Origin: Hysterangium stoloniferum
Lineage: Eukaryota > Basidiomycota > Agaricomycetes > Hysterangiales > Hysterangiaceae
Assembly: GCA_015178975.1 (NCBI GenBank)
Contig: WHVD01000102.1
Span: 65,001-129,000, forward strand
Direction: 5' to 3'
DNA length: 64,000 nt
Shown here: positions 1-10,680 of the stretch, in pieces
How the letters are laid out: each line of letters begins with the position of its first letter
Numbering within the stretch: position 1 is the stretch's first letter
Made by a program: the position numbers and the translations under genes
The notes under the pieces: generated by a model
Seen by the model: only the letters and a program-made list of their open reading frames with translations
Told to the model about the DNA's origin: nothing
The model's database searches: none

Positions 1-1061
1 TCATAATGAGTCTCCTAACCCTCATTCCATAATTTCCAGACCAGGACAGGTGGGCTAATTTGATCTACTGGTGCAGAGCCACCTCAAGAAACATCAATGT
101 ATAGTGCAGTGAGAGCACGTGACTCGTTGAGGCTGGGGGGTCATTTGAGCACTTGGGATATGAGCCTCATGTACATTCTGTCAATCATTGATATTCTAAT
201 TAGTACTAAAATATATATGATTAATAACAGACAAAAAAAGGTTCCATATTGATGAATGTGATGATCGGTAAATGCCACTCAGCTATGTTGGTAGTCACAA
301 ATGGCTGCATGGCATTGCAATGAGGCTAAGGTGAGGTATACCAAAGCTCTCTATAGGGGTCATAAGAACCTACGGCAAATAATATTGCTCATGGACTGGC
401 AGCTTAATCTTCTGTTATCTTTAAAACCTTTACAAAAGATATATTTTGTCATTTTCTTGAAGAGGCCCATCATCTATATTTCGCCATCTCTCAGCTGATG
501 TCAGGTGACACTAGCAGAGACCTTTTCTCTTTGACTCCAGGATGTACTCATGAGGTATATCAGGTTAACATCTGCATCAATGAGGACCAATTCTCCTTCA
601 CTGATTATATGATCATCCAGAAGGTTACATGGTACAAGACCCTGTTAGATCACTACCAACATGAATTTCTTCTTGTTGAGTTCAAACATGCAAAACTGGT
701 TAGAGAAACATTATATTGCATAGTTACAAGAGGCACATCACAAGTCAAAGCAATGAATGTTGAAGATTAAAGAATACTGTGAAGATGCCCCCACAACATC
801 TCCTGCTGACATATCCCATCAGATTGATAAGATGGGAGAGCTTAGAGTTGTAGAGGGGCAAGGTTACATACAGCAAGTTGATGAGATTTCAGTAATGAGA
901 AAGTTGACAAGGTATAATTTATTCTACTACTTGGGGTGGCATCACATACATTTTCAGTGAAATGGTAGACCCACCTCCAAACTTCAGTCTAGTGAGAGTG
1001 AAGTGCCACACATTCTTCCTGGACATATCAAGTGTTTGACAAACCTGAATATCATTCCAGT
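1..1061. other. Unassigned repeat-like sequence
   Basis: No recognisable gene. Two short plus-strand open frames (498-770 and 757-960) overlap in different frames and resemble no family I know. They could be remnants of one coding sequence broken by a frame change. The base composition is like the repeat blocks elsewhere in the window rather than the gene island. Confidence 0.4.
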
Positions 1062-1341
1062 ACTCTTGCATAAAATCTAAGGATCCATTTGTTGAGAAAA
1101 TAAGCTGATCCAAGGTGAGCATCTGATGGTTGGCCCAATCAAGGACTTTTGCTGCACTATTAACAACTCCCTTCCAATTCATCAACAGAATCAAGTGCAA
1201 CCTCTGAAAACATCTCTGCTGTGATTTTATCAGGAGTTGTTAATGGCACAGCAAAAGTCCTTGATTGGGCCAACTATCAGATGCTTACATTGGATCAGCT
1301 TATTTTCTCAATGAATGGATCCTCAGATTTTATGCAAGAGT
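1062..1341. repeat. Inverted duplication, two 109-bp arms
   Basis: The reverse complement of 1062-1170 matches 1233-1341 at about 100 of 109 positions without gaps. A 62-bp spacer separates the arms. Both arms can be read as the same peptide stretch (containing KVLDWAN and LTLDQLIFS), once on each strand, so a piece of an older coding sequence was copied in inverted orientation. The source family is not recognised. Confidence 0.85.
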
Positions 1342-1429
1342 CATATTGCAGAGTTGAAGAATCCAGAGGTGTTGATACATTTATATATCTCAAAAAAAGT
1401 ATAGTCAATAATGAATGGTTTTCTAGGTT

Positions 1430-1801
1430 GTGGCAAAGAGAGTTGCACAAGTGGATGCCAGAGCCACACAGTCGGATGCAAGGGCCATGGAGGAGATGCT
1501 GAGGAGGGAAGCAGCTGAGAAACAGGCTGTGGAGGATGCACTGAGGAGGGAAGCAGCTGAGAAACAGGCCGTGGAGGAGGCACTGAGGAGAGATGTGGCT
1601 GAGGAACAAGCAAGGCAACTAGAACAGATGGTGGCTCAGTTGCAGCAACAGATCACCGCACTCCCGAGCAATTCGCAAAGTCCTCCACCAGCGGTATCAA
1701 AGGGACCAAGAATGTCTATCACACAACACAATAGTCAAGACACAAAGTTACAGGATTCCTGGCTTGTTATGTCCACTTTTCCCATTTGTCCTTTTTGTTA
1801 A
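1430..1801 (+). CDS. Coiled-coil ORF fragment with 14-aa repeats
   Basis: This 123-residue open frame has about three copies of a 42-bp tandem repeat between about 1498 and 1620. They encode [14 protein letters not shown]-like units, charged and heptad-compatible, followed by a Gln-rich stretch ([11 protein letters not shown]) and a Pro/Ser tail. A coiled coil is the only structural statement possible. It may be a fragment of a larger or transposon-borne protein, because it sits in a repeat-rich block and stops where it meets the decayed receptor gene on the opposite strand. No function is assigned. Confidence 0.3.
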   Translation: MAKRVAQVDARATQSDARAMEEMLRREAAEKQAVEDALRREAAEKQAVEEALRRDVAEEQARQLEQMVAQLQQQITALPSNSQSPPPAVSKGPRMSITQHNSQDTKLQDSWLVMSTFPICPFC

Positions 1802-1825
1802 TGTAACCTCACATACGAAAAAACC

Positions 1826-2340
1826 GAATCCGTGTGTCCCTCCAACGGCTCCTGTAACGGCTTTCCCGTCGCCGCATCCCAGAACCGGATGGTGTCGTCA
1901 CCAGAACCGGACACGATCCGAGTCCCGTCCGGCGAAAACGAGACCGAAGAAACTGAATCCGTGTGTCCCTCCAACGGCTCCTCCAACGGCTTTCCCGTCG
2001 CCGCATCCCAGAGCCGGATGGTCTTGTCACCAGAACCCGACACGATCCGAGTCCGTCCGGCGAAAACGAGACCGAATTAACCGAATCTGTGTGTCCCTCC
2101 AACGGCTCCCGCAACGGCTTTCCCGTCGCCGCATCCCAGAGCCGGATGGTCTTGTCACGAGCCCCAGACACGATCCGAATCCCGTCCAGCGAAAATGAGA
2201 CCGAAAAAACCGAATCCGTGTATCCCTCCAACGGCTCCTGCAACGGCTTTCCCGTCGCCGCATCCCAGAGCCAGATGGTCTTGTCATGAGAACCGGACAC
2301 GACCCGAGTCCCGTCCGGCAAAAACGAGACCGAAGAAACC
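1826..2340 (-). repeat. WD40 blade array, four near-identical 129-bp units
   Basis: Units start at 1826, 1955, 2083 and 2212 and end at 2340, with lengths 129, 128, 129 and 129 bp. Each encodes one 43-residue blade with [28 protein letters not shown] and [10 protein letters not shown] features. Near-identity between neighbouring blades is typical of receptor WD40 arrays that expand and contract by recombination. The 128-bp unit lost one base in a run of Cs, so it shifts frame. Confidence 0.9.
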
Positions 2341-4252
2341 GAATCCGTGAGTCCCTCAACTACACTTTGAACAACCGGCCAGTTGAAGTTATGCCCAGAA
2401 GCCAATCGAAGAGTATTTAGGAAATTTTTCATTGAATTTCCGTGATATAATGGAGTTACTTGGCGACAATGGAAGTGCTGACAGGTATAGGTGCGGAGTG
2501 CTGTATGCAATCGTAACACCAAAGATCTGAATGAACCGGACAACATCTGATACAGTGGATGAAACGTCTTCATATCCAGCATGCTCATACCATGGTCCAT
2601 TAGCATCTTCCATTCTTTCCATTATTAAATTCTTTCCATTATTAAAAAATAATCACTAACCTTTAGCCACTCAGCAAATCGCAGAAGTTCTGATGCAGTG
2701 CTACTCGTCATAGCATCAGCAAGGCTGAGTGCTTCAAGCCAAAATAGTATACGTTCATCATTAACGAATGATACTACTTCCTCAATCAGCGGTTTTTCGA
2801 GAGCAATTCTTTTCTCCTCATTTGCGGTTGTATCGCGGTGCTTCTAGAATATGTTTCAGCCAGAACCGACATGAATACGATAGATCAGGGGAGATCCATT
2901 TCTTCATGGCTTCTTGCAGCCCCGGAATCTGTGCGTTAGGGTAATACGACGACTCTATCTTGCAAATGTTAAACCGAAGACCATGTTCCGGGTCAGCCAT
3001 GACTCGCAACGACGCGAATGCAAGGTCATATTGCACCTTTGAGACATCAACAAAAAATTCTTTACTAAGATTCTGATCTGTCAGGAAGTCACGAAATGAT
3101 GCATGAAGAGGTTTGATAGGGGAAGCTGAGTCTGTTACCCCACTCAGAAGCGAGCCCATGTGTTTCACGACCAACTCCACGTCATAATGGTCATTACTGT
3201 TTGGGAATTGGAATCGCATACCATTTAAAGAAACTAAGGGAAGAGGTTCGGCTGCGCCAAGTACTTGACTCATCACTGAACAGAACTCTGACAGGAATTT
3301 TGAACGTGGGTCATCTTCACCTTCAACGCCCGTTCCATGATCGTCTGGTGCAATCTGTGACACTCTCGAAGACTGTGCCGCATGATATGGCGGAATCGTG
3401 TCATAGGAGTCCAACCACGTGTGTCTTTGATATATTCACAAGCTATCCGTGCCCACTCAAAAAACCCTTCAGCTTTCTTGGCCAGAGATGTGAACTCGCC
3501 CTTTCCTAGACTGGTAATCTCTTTCAGCTTGTGCTCGACATAAGTCCGGACGTCATGCTCTGCAGAGTCCTGCGGAATATTATCCATGGAAATTTGTCTG
3601 ATGTGGTCGACTCCTTTGAATTGGTCTGATATGTCATCAAGGGGACGGGATGTGACAACGATCCGAAAATTGTCAGGCAGTTTAGCAACACGTGGAATGC
3701 CAGCATCATCGAGTTTACTGGACAAAACACGAAGGAGGTGCTCTCGCGTCCCAGCTTCTCCGCTTTCATCCAATGCATCTATAACAATGACTACAGGCCC
3801 CGCATGCGACCCGTGCATTTTCTTGAGAGGTTCCATTACAAGCTTGTGACACTGCCGTAGGGTATCAACCGTACCCTTCAGTTGCATGTTATCCTTAACA
3901 GCGTTTGCCAGTGCTAGCCTCATCGCAGGATCGACATCCGCGAGGTCCCGAGCGATAGTCGAGAAGACTTTTTCGTGGCGCCGATCACTTGTTCTGTTAC
4001 GGTTGAAGCAGAAGCATGAACCGAGGGCTCCAACATCCTTGCACCACCGAGCGATCGTGTGAGCGATTGCTGATTTACCTTTGCCTGCAGGACCAGATAG
4101 CCACAGGATACGGGGAACGTCACTTCCTGTCATGGAGATCCAATCAACGATATCCTTAAGGATCTCTTCGCGTGTGTTCGGCAGGCATTGTTTCGTGGCG
4201 TTTAACCTAGCGCCACTTGCATAGACTATCCCGTTAATGTCGAGTGTTTCAG

Positions 4253-4304
4253 CTGGAGAGACAAATTAGTGAATATCCAGTCAAAGGCACGAAAGTTTCC
4301 TTGC
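4253..4304 (-). other. Probable GC-AG intron in the NACHT-WD40 relic
   Basis: Removing these 52 bases joins RDVELFVHHI to AETLDINGIVYASGA, the arrangement seen in this receptor family. On the minus strand the intron begins GCAAGG and ends CTCTCCAG, with a CTAAT branch-point-like motif about 17 bases before the acceptor. A 38-bp GT-AG alternative starting further inside fits the family less well. Confidence 0.6.
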
Positions 4305-5127
4305 CTATGTGATGAACAAAGAGCTCTACATCCCGAATGGCATTATCTCGGAACTGCTGCATGAGATTATCCAAGACCGTATTGTATTTTTGGATCGCGT
4401 TGTCCGTCTCTGAGATAATGTTTTTACCGAGCCTATTCCCTGCCATACAATATGTGAATGAACGTCCGTGAAGCGCGGTAGGACATTGATGGTTGATTAC
4501 TCACAGAAGGTTTTGGTTTCCGAATAACGACCGATGAAATCCGCACATTCGAGAGTTTGCTGAACCAGCTTCCCAAAGACAGCATCCATCGACGGGTTCT
4601 TGCGCAGCTTCTCTTATTCTTCAGCCAGAAAATGGTAGACGTTGCCCAGCTTTTTGAGTAGCTCAAGTATAGATGTGTCACGTTCCGCTTGGGCAAGTAC
4701 CATCTGCGAGAAGTTTTAGGTAGAAATAAAATTCTGTATGGAAAACGGACCCTAGAAGCAGCGGAAAGCATTCCCAGGGCCAGCTTGATATATAGATGGA
4801 CCTAATCAGAAGAAAATGAGCCTTTCCATTCCAAGAAGTGACAAGACATACATCGCCGATCTCCTTTATCACGCTGTCGAACACCTTGAGCGGCTGGAGG
4901 TACATCGTTTCAATGTTTTCTAAAGTATCAAGGTCGCCGTGCGCGGTACCAAGGTAACTTGCCACAGAATGGGGATGACCCTGAAGCGTTTTCATGTGAC
5001 TTGTGCTGTGCTTGGCACCGTCAAGTGCCTGTTTTGCCTGCTCTGAACCGATCGACGTCGCGGGTGTAGGTCCACCGGAAGTCTTTTCCACCACTGGCAA
5101 ATCCTGGACATTTTGTAAGATTCCCAC

Positions 5128-6898
5128 GCAGCGGGATATGGTAAATCACCTACTTCAGTAGGACGAGTAGAGGGATGGGGGCAACCAGGTCCAGAACGAC
5201 CACAATGCTTTGGAGATATCGGTGTCACAACAGTATTCAGCATCCATCTGGACATACCAAACTATCCTTAATTGTGCGCAGGGATTGTTTGATGTGGCAT
5301 TTTAGGTTGGTCGAGAAATGCATCAGGAGGCAAGCCTTCAAAATCAGATCTCAGAACTCTACCTACTCTTTGAAAAAACTTTTCCTGCAACACTGGAACA
5401 CGGGATTCACGCTGCGCGAGATTATCATTGTCCTCACTCATCACGAATGGCTACAATGAACACCAAGTTGGAGGCGGGAAGCAGGAAGCGGTAGATCCTC
5501 TGATTGAAGCCGAGCCGGCGCTAATGGTGAACGCTCAAACCTCGCTGCTGCCTCGTGTTCCGTGGTAATATGTCTCCACTTAATACAAGTCGGTCGCCGA
5601 TAATTAGGGGCTTCTCCGGACACTTTCTGAGGCATCCTAGAATGGGGGGGGGGCTTCCTCCAGCAACCGTACGTCTTGATCAAAAACCAATTTACTGGTG
5701 TGTGAAAGTCAGAATAATTTATGATTTTTGACACACGCAAACCATGGAATACGTGAAAGCTATATTTTTAATGCCCTCCTTTTCACTAAAGAGCATCAAA
5801 TATTAATATTCGGTTTATTATTACTACTTGCTACTTCGCTTGTCCACTGCATTTTCACTACTCATATATTATGAAATGAGAAACTGACATCTCAACATTT
5901 CATGAAACACGTTCTTTACTTGCCTGGCGTCCTTGAGCTCCGTGATAGGAAAAGGCTCAGTCCGAAGAAGAACCTTCAATTCTGTTACATTCCATGAGGA
6001 GGTGAAGGGTTCGCCTAATTGAAGGAGAGTCTGAACGGTTTCTTGTAGAATATATATATATTACCTATATATGTGTAGACATATGTTAAATCGTGTTGAC
6101 CGTTTTTGGATGTCTACGCAGTCTAGCCGAGCGGAGTCTTCTATCTATACTGCCAGCCGACTTCGCCTAAACTACCAGCCTAAACACCCAGACTCTTCTA
6201 TGAAAACTTTAGGCTTTTCTACGAAAACAGACTCTTCTACGATAGCTCTGAACTCTTCTACCAAAAGGCTGGACTCTTCTACAACAGCGGCTGAACTTTT
6301 CTACGAAAAGGCGGAATACATGTAAGGCGTGGCTGCTTATACTGTTCACCTCCTCCTTGGCAGTGGAACCAGTCAAGCATTACCAAGTATTAGTGTTAGA
6401 ATATTGGGCTGTGCGAGCATGCACGAGATGCTACACCGGCAAATTTGCCACCTCCATTGTTTTTTTGTGGTTGGCTTTGATCCTTTGTTGATATACAGCT
6501 ATTGTTCTCAAGGCATATATGTATATGTAAGTAGCATACGCAAAAAGAACGCTACAGCTATAATAACAGGCCATTCTTGTTGCTCCCCAAGGTGGAAGAA
6601 GGGAGACGAATAATGGTCAAACTGAGAAAAGTAGTATTTGCACCGCAGCCACATCGTCGATGCTGTTCCAGGAAGACCTGGTTTCCAAAGGAAGAATAGC
6701 TGAAAATACAGGGAGGACGTATCTTATATATACTGGGCATGCAACTGTTACAGTTCGAAATTGCTACACCATGCAGAAGTTGAGCGAGACACGATTCGGA
6801 CTCATTTAGCCAGCAATGGAACACCTTCGTCAGGCTGAATAGAGAGTATTTGCAACTAATAGCGTGCACTCTGATATTACCTACAAAAGGCTGGAACA
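5128..6898. other. Gene-poor region
   Basis: No convincing gene. It holds the presumed promoter of the receptor relic near 5130-5450, a run of nine or ten Gs near 5645, AT-rich sequence at 5750-6070, and the repeat-bearing ORF listed separately. Short ORFs on both strands here lack any family signature. Confidence 0.5.
6071..6325 (+). CDS. Small Ser/Thr-rich ORF with 7-residue repeats
   Basis: This 84-residue open frame contains six imperfect copies of a unit of about 21 bp between about 6190 and 6312. The shared part is CTCTTCTAC followed by A-rich sequence, giving DSSTKxL-like heptapeptides. The repeat keeps the frame, which is why the ORF stays open. It is not a family I recognise and may be a chance frame through a tandem repeat. 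Confidence 0.25.
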   Translation: MCRHMLNRVDRFWMSTQSSRAESSIYTASRLRLNYQPKHPDSSMKTLGFSTKTDSSTIALNSSTKRLDSSTTAAELFYEKAEYM

Positions 6899-7109
6899 CT
6901 ACACAGTTTGAGTCTCTTTTAAACAGGTATCGGACGATGAAAATACGAACGTTTCCACTGAACTTTGCAAACGGGTACAATGTGAACTTGAACTTGACGT
7001 AATGCATATCAAAGCACGGACGTGGAACTTCATTATATTAGTGTAGCTAGAAAAACGCTGAAGGGACAATAATAGTAATCCCTCAGTCCGCCATTGTGTG
7101 GGCCTTTGT

Positions 7110-7301
7110 CTATACCTCGTTCCAGCGGAGCACAATCCCCGCGATAACAATGAGAGCAAGAAAGGATATAGAGAAAAGTACATGATTGACAGTGATTGTT
7201 GAGATGTCTGTGGTAAATCGAATGCCATTTCCTGTATAGCAAACCACAGGCAGGAAGAAACTAAACACAGATACAAGTAGCATTGTATAATGTTCTTCCA
7301 T
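7110..7301 (-). CDS. Possible small membrane protein
   Basis: This 63-residue frame has two hydrophobic stretches, LLVSVFSFFLPVVCY near the N terminus and VLFSISFLALIVIAGIVL near the C terminus, joined by a short polar loop. That pattern suggests two membrane spans. It may be an exon of a longer minus-strand gene between 6560 and 7520, where other frames are also open, but no splice pattern could be fixed. No function is proposed. Confidence 0.3.
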   Translation of the reverse strand: MEEHYTMLLVSVFSFFLPVVCYTGNGIRFTTDISTITVNHVLFSISFLALIVIAGIVLRWNEV

Positions 7302-7744
7302 TGCACGAGCGGCAGAGTGTAATCTCTTTTCGGATTCCCTAAATTTCTAAAGTATAAGAAAATAATAAGGTTCACGTGGATCACCCGTCTAATTTGTAAT
7401 CGCAGGTGTTGAGTTGCATAAGCACCCCCGCATGCTGCACAGGAATTAAGATTTCTTAGCGACAAGAAAGATATCCTAGGAAATAAAATGGAAGGATACC
7501 GATGACTGATGAGAGACAATGGTGCTTGCAGGATCCAGTAAGTCCCGATATATTATATCCACATTGGGTATATATCATACTATACCTGATAAGCCACGCT
7601 TCGTCGGTGCTGGTTGTTTGGGGGGAGGGTCATTTCCCGTGTTGTTGTTTGTGTAATGAGGATTGGGATTGGTTAAAGAATACTTGATGACATGCCGATG
7701 ATGTACTGAGGTTGATAGTATAGTATAGCATAGTATCATATCAT

Positions 7745-8020
7745 ATCGCATAACCTGTTGACAGACTGAGGGGCCATTCCTCAGTCTGAACAGCATTTGT
7801 TTAAACTGCCACAGTTCTCTATGGGATCTGAAGGCGGTTTTTGGTTTATCTTCTTCTAACATATCCAGCTGGGTGAATCCTGCTAGTGCATCAAAGGAAG
7901 ACAGAATGTTGGATCCAGATAATGCTTGAATTATTTCTGATTGGTGTGGTAATGGAAACTCATTGGGAACTGTTAGTTTTTGGTAGTCTATCACTACTTG
8001 AGGTTTACCATTTTAAAGTG
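7745..8020 (-). mobile_element. Ty3/gypsy reverse-transcriptase fossil
   Basis: The minus strand encodes a recognisable piece of gypsy-type reverse transcriptase: a VIDYQKL stretch, FPLPHQSEIIQAL, ILSSFDALAGFTQL and PKTAFRSHRELWQFKQM. These correspond to the N-terminal RT motifs around the first catalytic aspartate region. It is a broken fragment of an old element, with no LTR pair identified. Confidence 0.8.
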
Positions 8021-8340
8021 TTCCAAGATTCCACAAATCCAGCATGCCTTAGAGGGTTTAGCAACACTCTTTTTGTCACTCCTCTCAAAGAAGAACTTCT
8101 TGTGTTTTTGCCTTGTACTGGGTTTCACTTTCTTGTAGTGTTTCTGTCCCCAGTTTTGCTAACAAGAACCTGACTGTGAGTGGTAGTTATTCCAAGTTGA
8201 GAGCTCTTCTTCAGTTTCAGGGCTAGACTCATCCTGTTCCATGATCATAACTCTAGGCTTTTGGAACTGATAATATTCTCAATATGTCTGGTTCCAAGCA
8301 TTGACAAGAGCTTCAGGCTCCATAATATTCTGTCAATGGA

Positions 8341-8572
8341 AATGATCTTTTCAGGAAAAGGAACTCTCGATGATCTTAGTGATCAGCTCCCTGAATGGTC
8401 TTATCAATTGATGATGATTGGAGAAAGGGGAACAATGTTTACAGACAAAGATTTATTTGACCTCTTTATCAATATCATCACCATGCATAATGATACACTA
8501 CAGATCTTACATGCTTTGCTTCAAAAGACTAATCCAGTCCCCAAAGTAGACCATCATTACATCTATGCTTGA
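8341..8572 (+). mobile_element. Retroelement-derived coding fragment
   Basis: The frame contains DQLPEWSYQL, a Phe/Leu-rich middle and NPVPKVDHHYIY. A diverged copy of the same peptide (PEWSKELTVLMERG, then a PVPKVDYQYLY stretch) occurs at 43140-43310 beside a gypsy gag fossil. It is therefore read as part of the gag-proximal region of a gypsy family. The assignment rests on the second copy, not on a known domain. Confidence 0.45.
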
Positions 8573-8652
8573 ATCCTAGACCAATGTGCACATTTTTGGA
8601 GTCATGTGACCTATTAGATAACCCTCTGACCTCGGGATATCATTCAGTCATG

Positions 8653-9018
8653 AATGTGACTGTAACAACTTACTCAAGTCATTATTTGATTCCGCCAACT
8701 CAGCAAATGCTTCCGTCCTGGGACCACAGCCTTGAACCTTGATGTTCAAGCCAAAGGTTGGAACCCTTGTCTCAGAGAGGGGAATCATATGATAAATAAA
8801 GGTAACAAATAAGTAGAATATGAGGTCATTATGACCTCAATAATGACCTTATAAAATAAATAAATAGTTAATTATTTAGTTATCAAAATGTATATAAGGA
8901 GGGCCAAGTTTCCAATAAAATCATATCTCACACATATTTTACTGCACAGCTCAGAAGCTTATCTAATCATCCTAAGGACAATAATAGCCTTAGTCTGATA
9001 CACTAACTGCAAGCACCT
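8653..9018 (+). promoter_or_regulatory. LTR-like block with TATA sequence
   Basis: AT-rich sequence beginning TGTAACAACTTACTC contains a TATA-like motif (TGTATATAAGGAGG, near 8889) about 130 bases before its right edge. The layout resembles an LTR promoter. No second copy, target duplication or clear 3' terminus was found, so this is tentative. Confidence 0.25.
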
Positions 9019-9076
9019 ACACTTGCAGAATCTTGAATCTTTGTCACCACTTTTGAACTTAGCTAATCATCTACTG

Positions 9077-9894
9077 TGTTACGACCGGAATTCCCACCGG
9101 ACTCTGGGCACTAACTTATATGCACCTGCACACACCAATTGTCAGTTTACCAGAATACCCGCCCAGACTCTGCACATCAGACTTGTCCACGTTCAACTTC
9201 ATTACATCATGTATTAGTCACCAGAATACCCACTGGACTCTGTCCCTGTCTATGTCTGACCTCATCCCACACATCAGTCACAGGACCCCACTTGGAAAAC
9301 CCGTCATCTCTCTAACTGAACCCCATTCCCATTTTAGTTAAATGACCTGTCACAATTCAGACTCCGCTCCCACTCCATTTCCCATTATGGTTTATGATTT
9401 GTCACAATTCAGACTCCACTCTGTTCCATCCGGTTCCTAACACCAAATTTGGTGTTGACTATTCTCGTTTTATGTTTTGCTAGTTTCATTTCATTATTAC
9501 TGGGTTTGGTATGTCATTCATTCCATGGTCTATATAGTCTGGCAGATGTTGTATATACAATCCAGTCAGAAACTCAGCTTAGATTCCCCCAGTAATCTAA
9601 TACATTTTCCACTCTAAACTCCTCCTTGAATTACACCGCTCTCACTAGTCAGAGCCCATGGGCTCCAACACATCTATCTCTCTTATTTATCTTGACTCCC
9701 TGACCTCTCAACCCACGACCTCTGACCTACAACCTCTCGACCCACGAACCCCACCTGGACTCCCCAGGATTCCCGTCTGCCTGTCTGAAATTGGACAACA
9801 TGATCTCATGAGGGTGCAGCCTATAAGCTGAAGCCAAGTCCTACCAGATATCCCACAGGTTTCTCCAGAAACCCACTGTGTACATACCCTAACA
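9077..9894 (+). mobile_element. Solo LTR, family A (copy A1)
   Basis: An 818-bp Ty3/gypsy-type LTR begins TGTTACGACC and ends CCCTAACA. It is flanked by the 5-bp duplication TACTG (9072-9076 and 9895-9899). Inside are the palindrome ACACCAAATTTGGTGT, a CTATATAG TATA-like motif near 9530 and the shared 3' core (about 9810-9842). No internal region follows, so it is a solo LTR. CpG loss compared with copy A6 suggests moderate age. Confidence 0.92.
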
Positions 9895-9937
9895 TACTGT
9901 AAGTTTCCCCAAGCCTCACAGCTGCCTTTAGGCTTAC

Positions 9938-10673
9938 TGTTAAGAACTGAAAACTGACTAATGTCGGTGGCCAACAGGGACCGATCGGAAGGACTTGGCT
10001 TCAGCTTATGTGCTGCACCCTCGCAAATATCCGTAGGGTGTCCTTAGATTTCAGACGGGCGAAGACTAATCCTAAAGAGTTCCTTTCGGCGTGATACCAA
10101 TCGGGACTGAAGGACAAGTCGAGCGTCGGGCCAAGGGGTCGGGGCCGGGAGTGGGCGAGGGCACGCGAAGGCAGATGGGGGGATTCTTAGTATGAGACTT
10201 GTTACAGACGTAGGAGGGTATTCTGAGTCGTTATTCTGATTGCCTAGTAACTACAACTACAGCAGGTTCATATACAAGTAACAGGCATCTAGAAAATACT
10301 AACGGGGAGAAGGGCGGAAAACGGTATTAACAATAAGCTTGACTAGGAACAGGAAGTTTATGATTAGTTCGGAGGCTGATGATAACCGAGAGCGGGATTA
10401 CGATAAAAGGAAATAGTTCAAGGACTACAAATATAGATAGACATATGTGAAACATAAGATTGAACGGATCAACATAATAAAAGGGATGTATCAAAAGTTT
10501 AACCAGACAATACGAGTTATTTTGACGTGGGCGTAAACGGAGTTTGATCATCGCGAAAACATACGTCAGCTTCGGGGCCGAGGGTTTCTGAAGTGGTGAC
10601 TTGAACAGTAACTTGAATCGTTGATAAGTGGCGATAACCTCGGGACCGATAGGGTTGCGACACGGTCGTAACA
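9938..10673 (-). mobile_element. Solo LTR, family B (copy B1)
   Basis: A 736-bp LTR on the minus strand reads TGTTACGACC ... TTCTTAACA. The duplication CTTAC lies at 9933-9937 and 10674-10678. It shares its terminus and the 3' core with family A, but the middle is different. A diverged plus-strand copy lies at 57574-58241. CpG sites are well kept, so it appears young. Confidence 0.9.
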
Positions 10674-10680
10674 CTTACTA

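Larger units (their letters stand above)
1790..5127 (-). pseudogene. NACHT-WD40 STAND receptor (NLR-like), decayed
   Basis: This is a relic of a fungal NLR-type receptor, a family that uses NACHT ATPase switching and WD40 ligand sensing in self/non-self or defence signalling. In gene order there is an N-terminal helical region (from about 5127), a block with LVQQTLECADF and IQKYNTVLDNL, and the NACHT core. The core has P-loop GPAGKGKS, Walker B VIVIDALDES and sensor TSRP. A linker with PIKPLHASFRDFL leads to the WD40 array at 1826-2340. Likely introns include 4253-4304, which uses a GC donor. Damage is visible: an in-frame TAA at 4614-4616, frame changes near 3300-3325 and near 2415, and one WD40 unit one base short (1955-2082). 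The 3' end runs into repeat sequence at about 1800. The call could change if some of these are sequencing errors. Confidence 0.85.

Noticed and set aside
1809-2606. Single 265-residue minus-strand frame as an independent protein
   Set aside because: Its C-terminal part is an out-of-frame reading of the WD40 units after the one-base loss, and its N-terminal part is an out-of-frame reading of the receptor linker.
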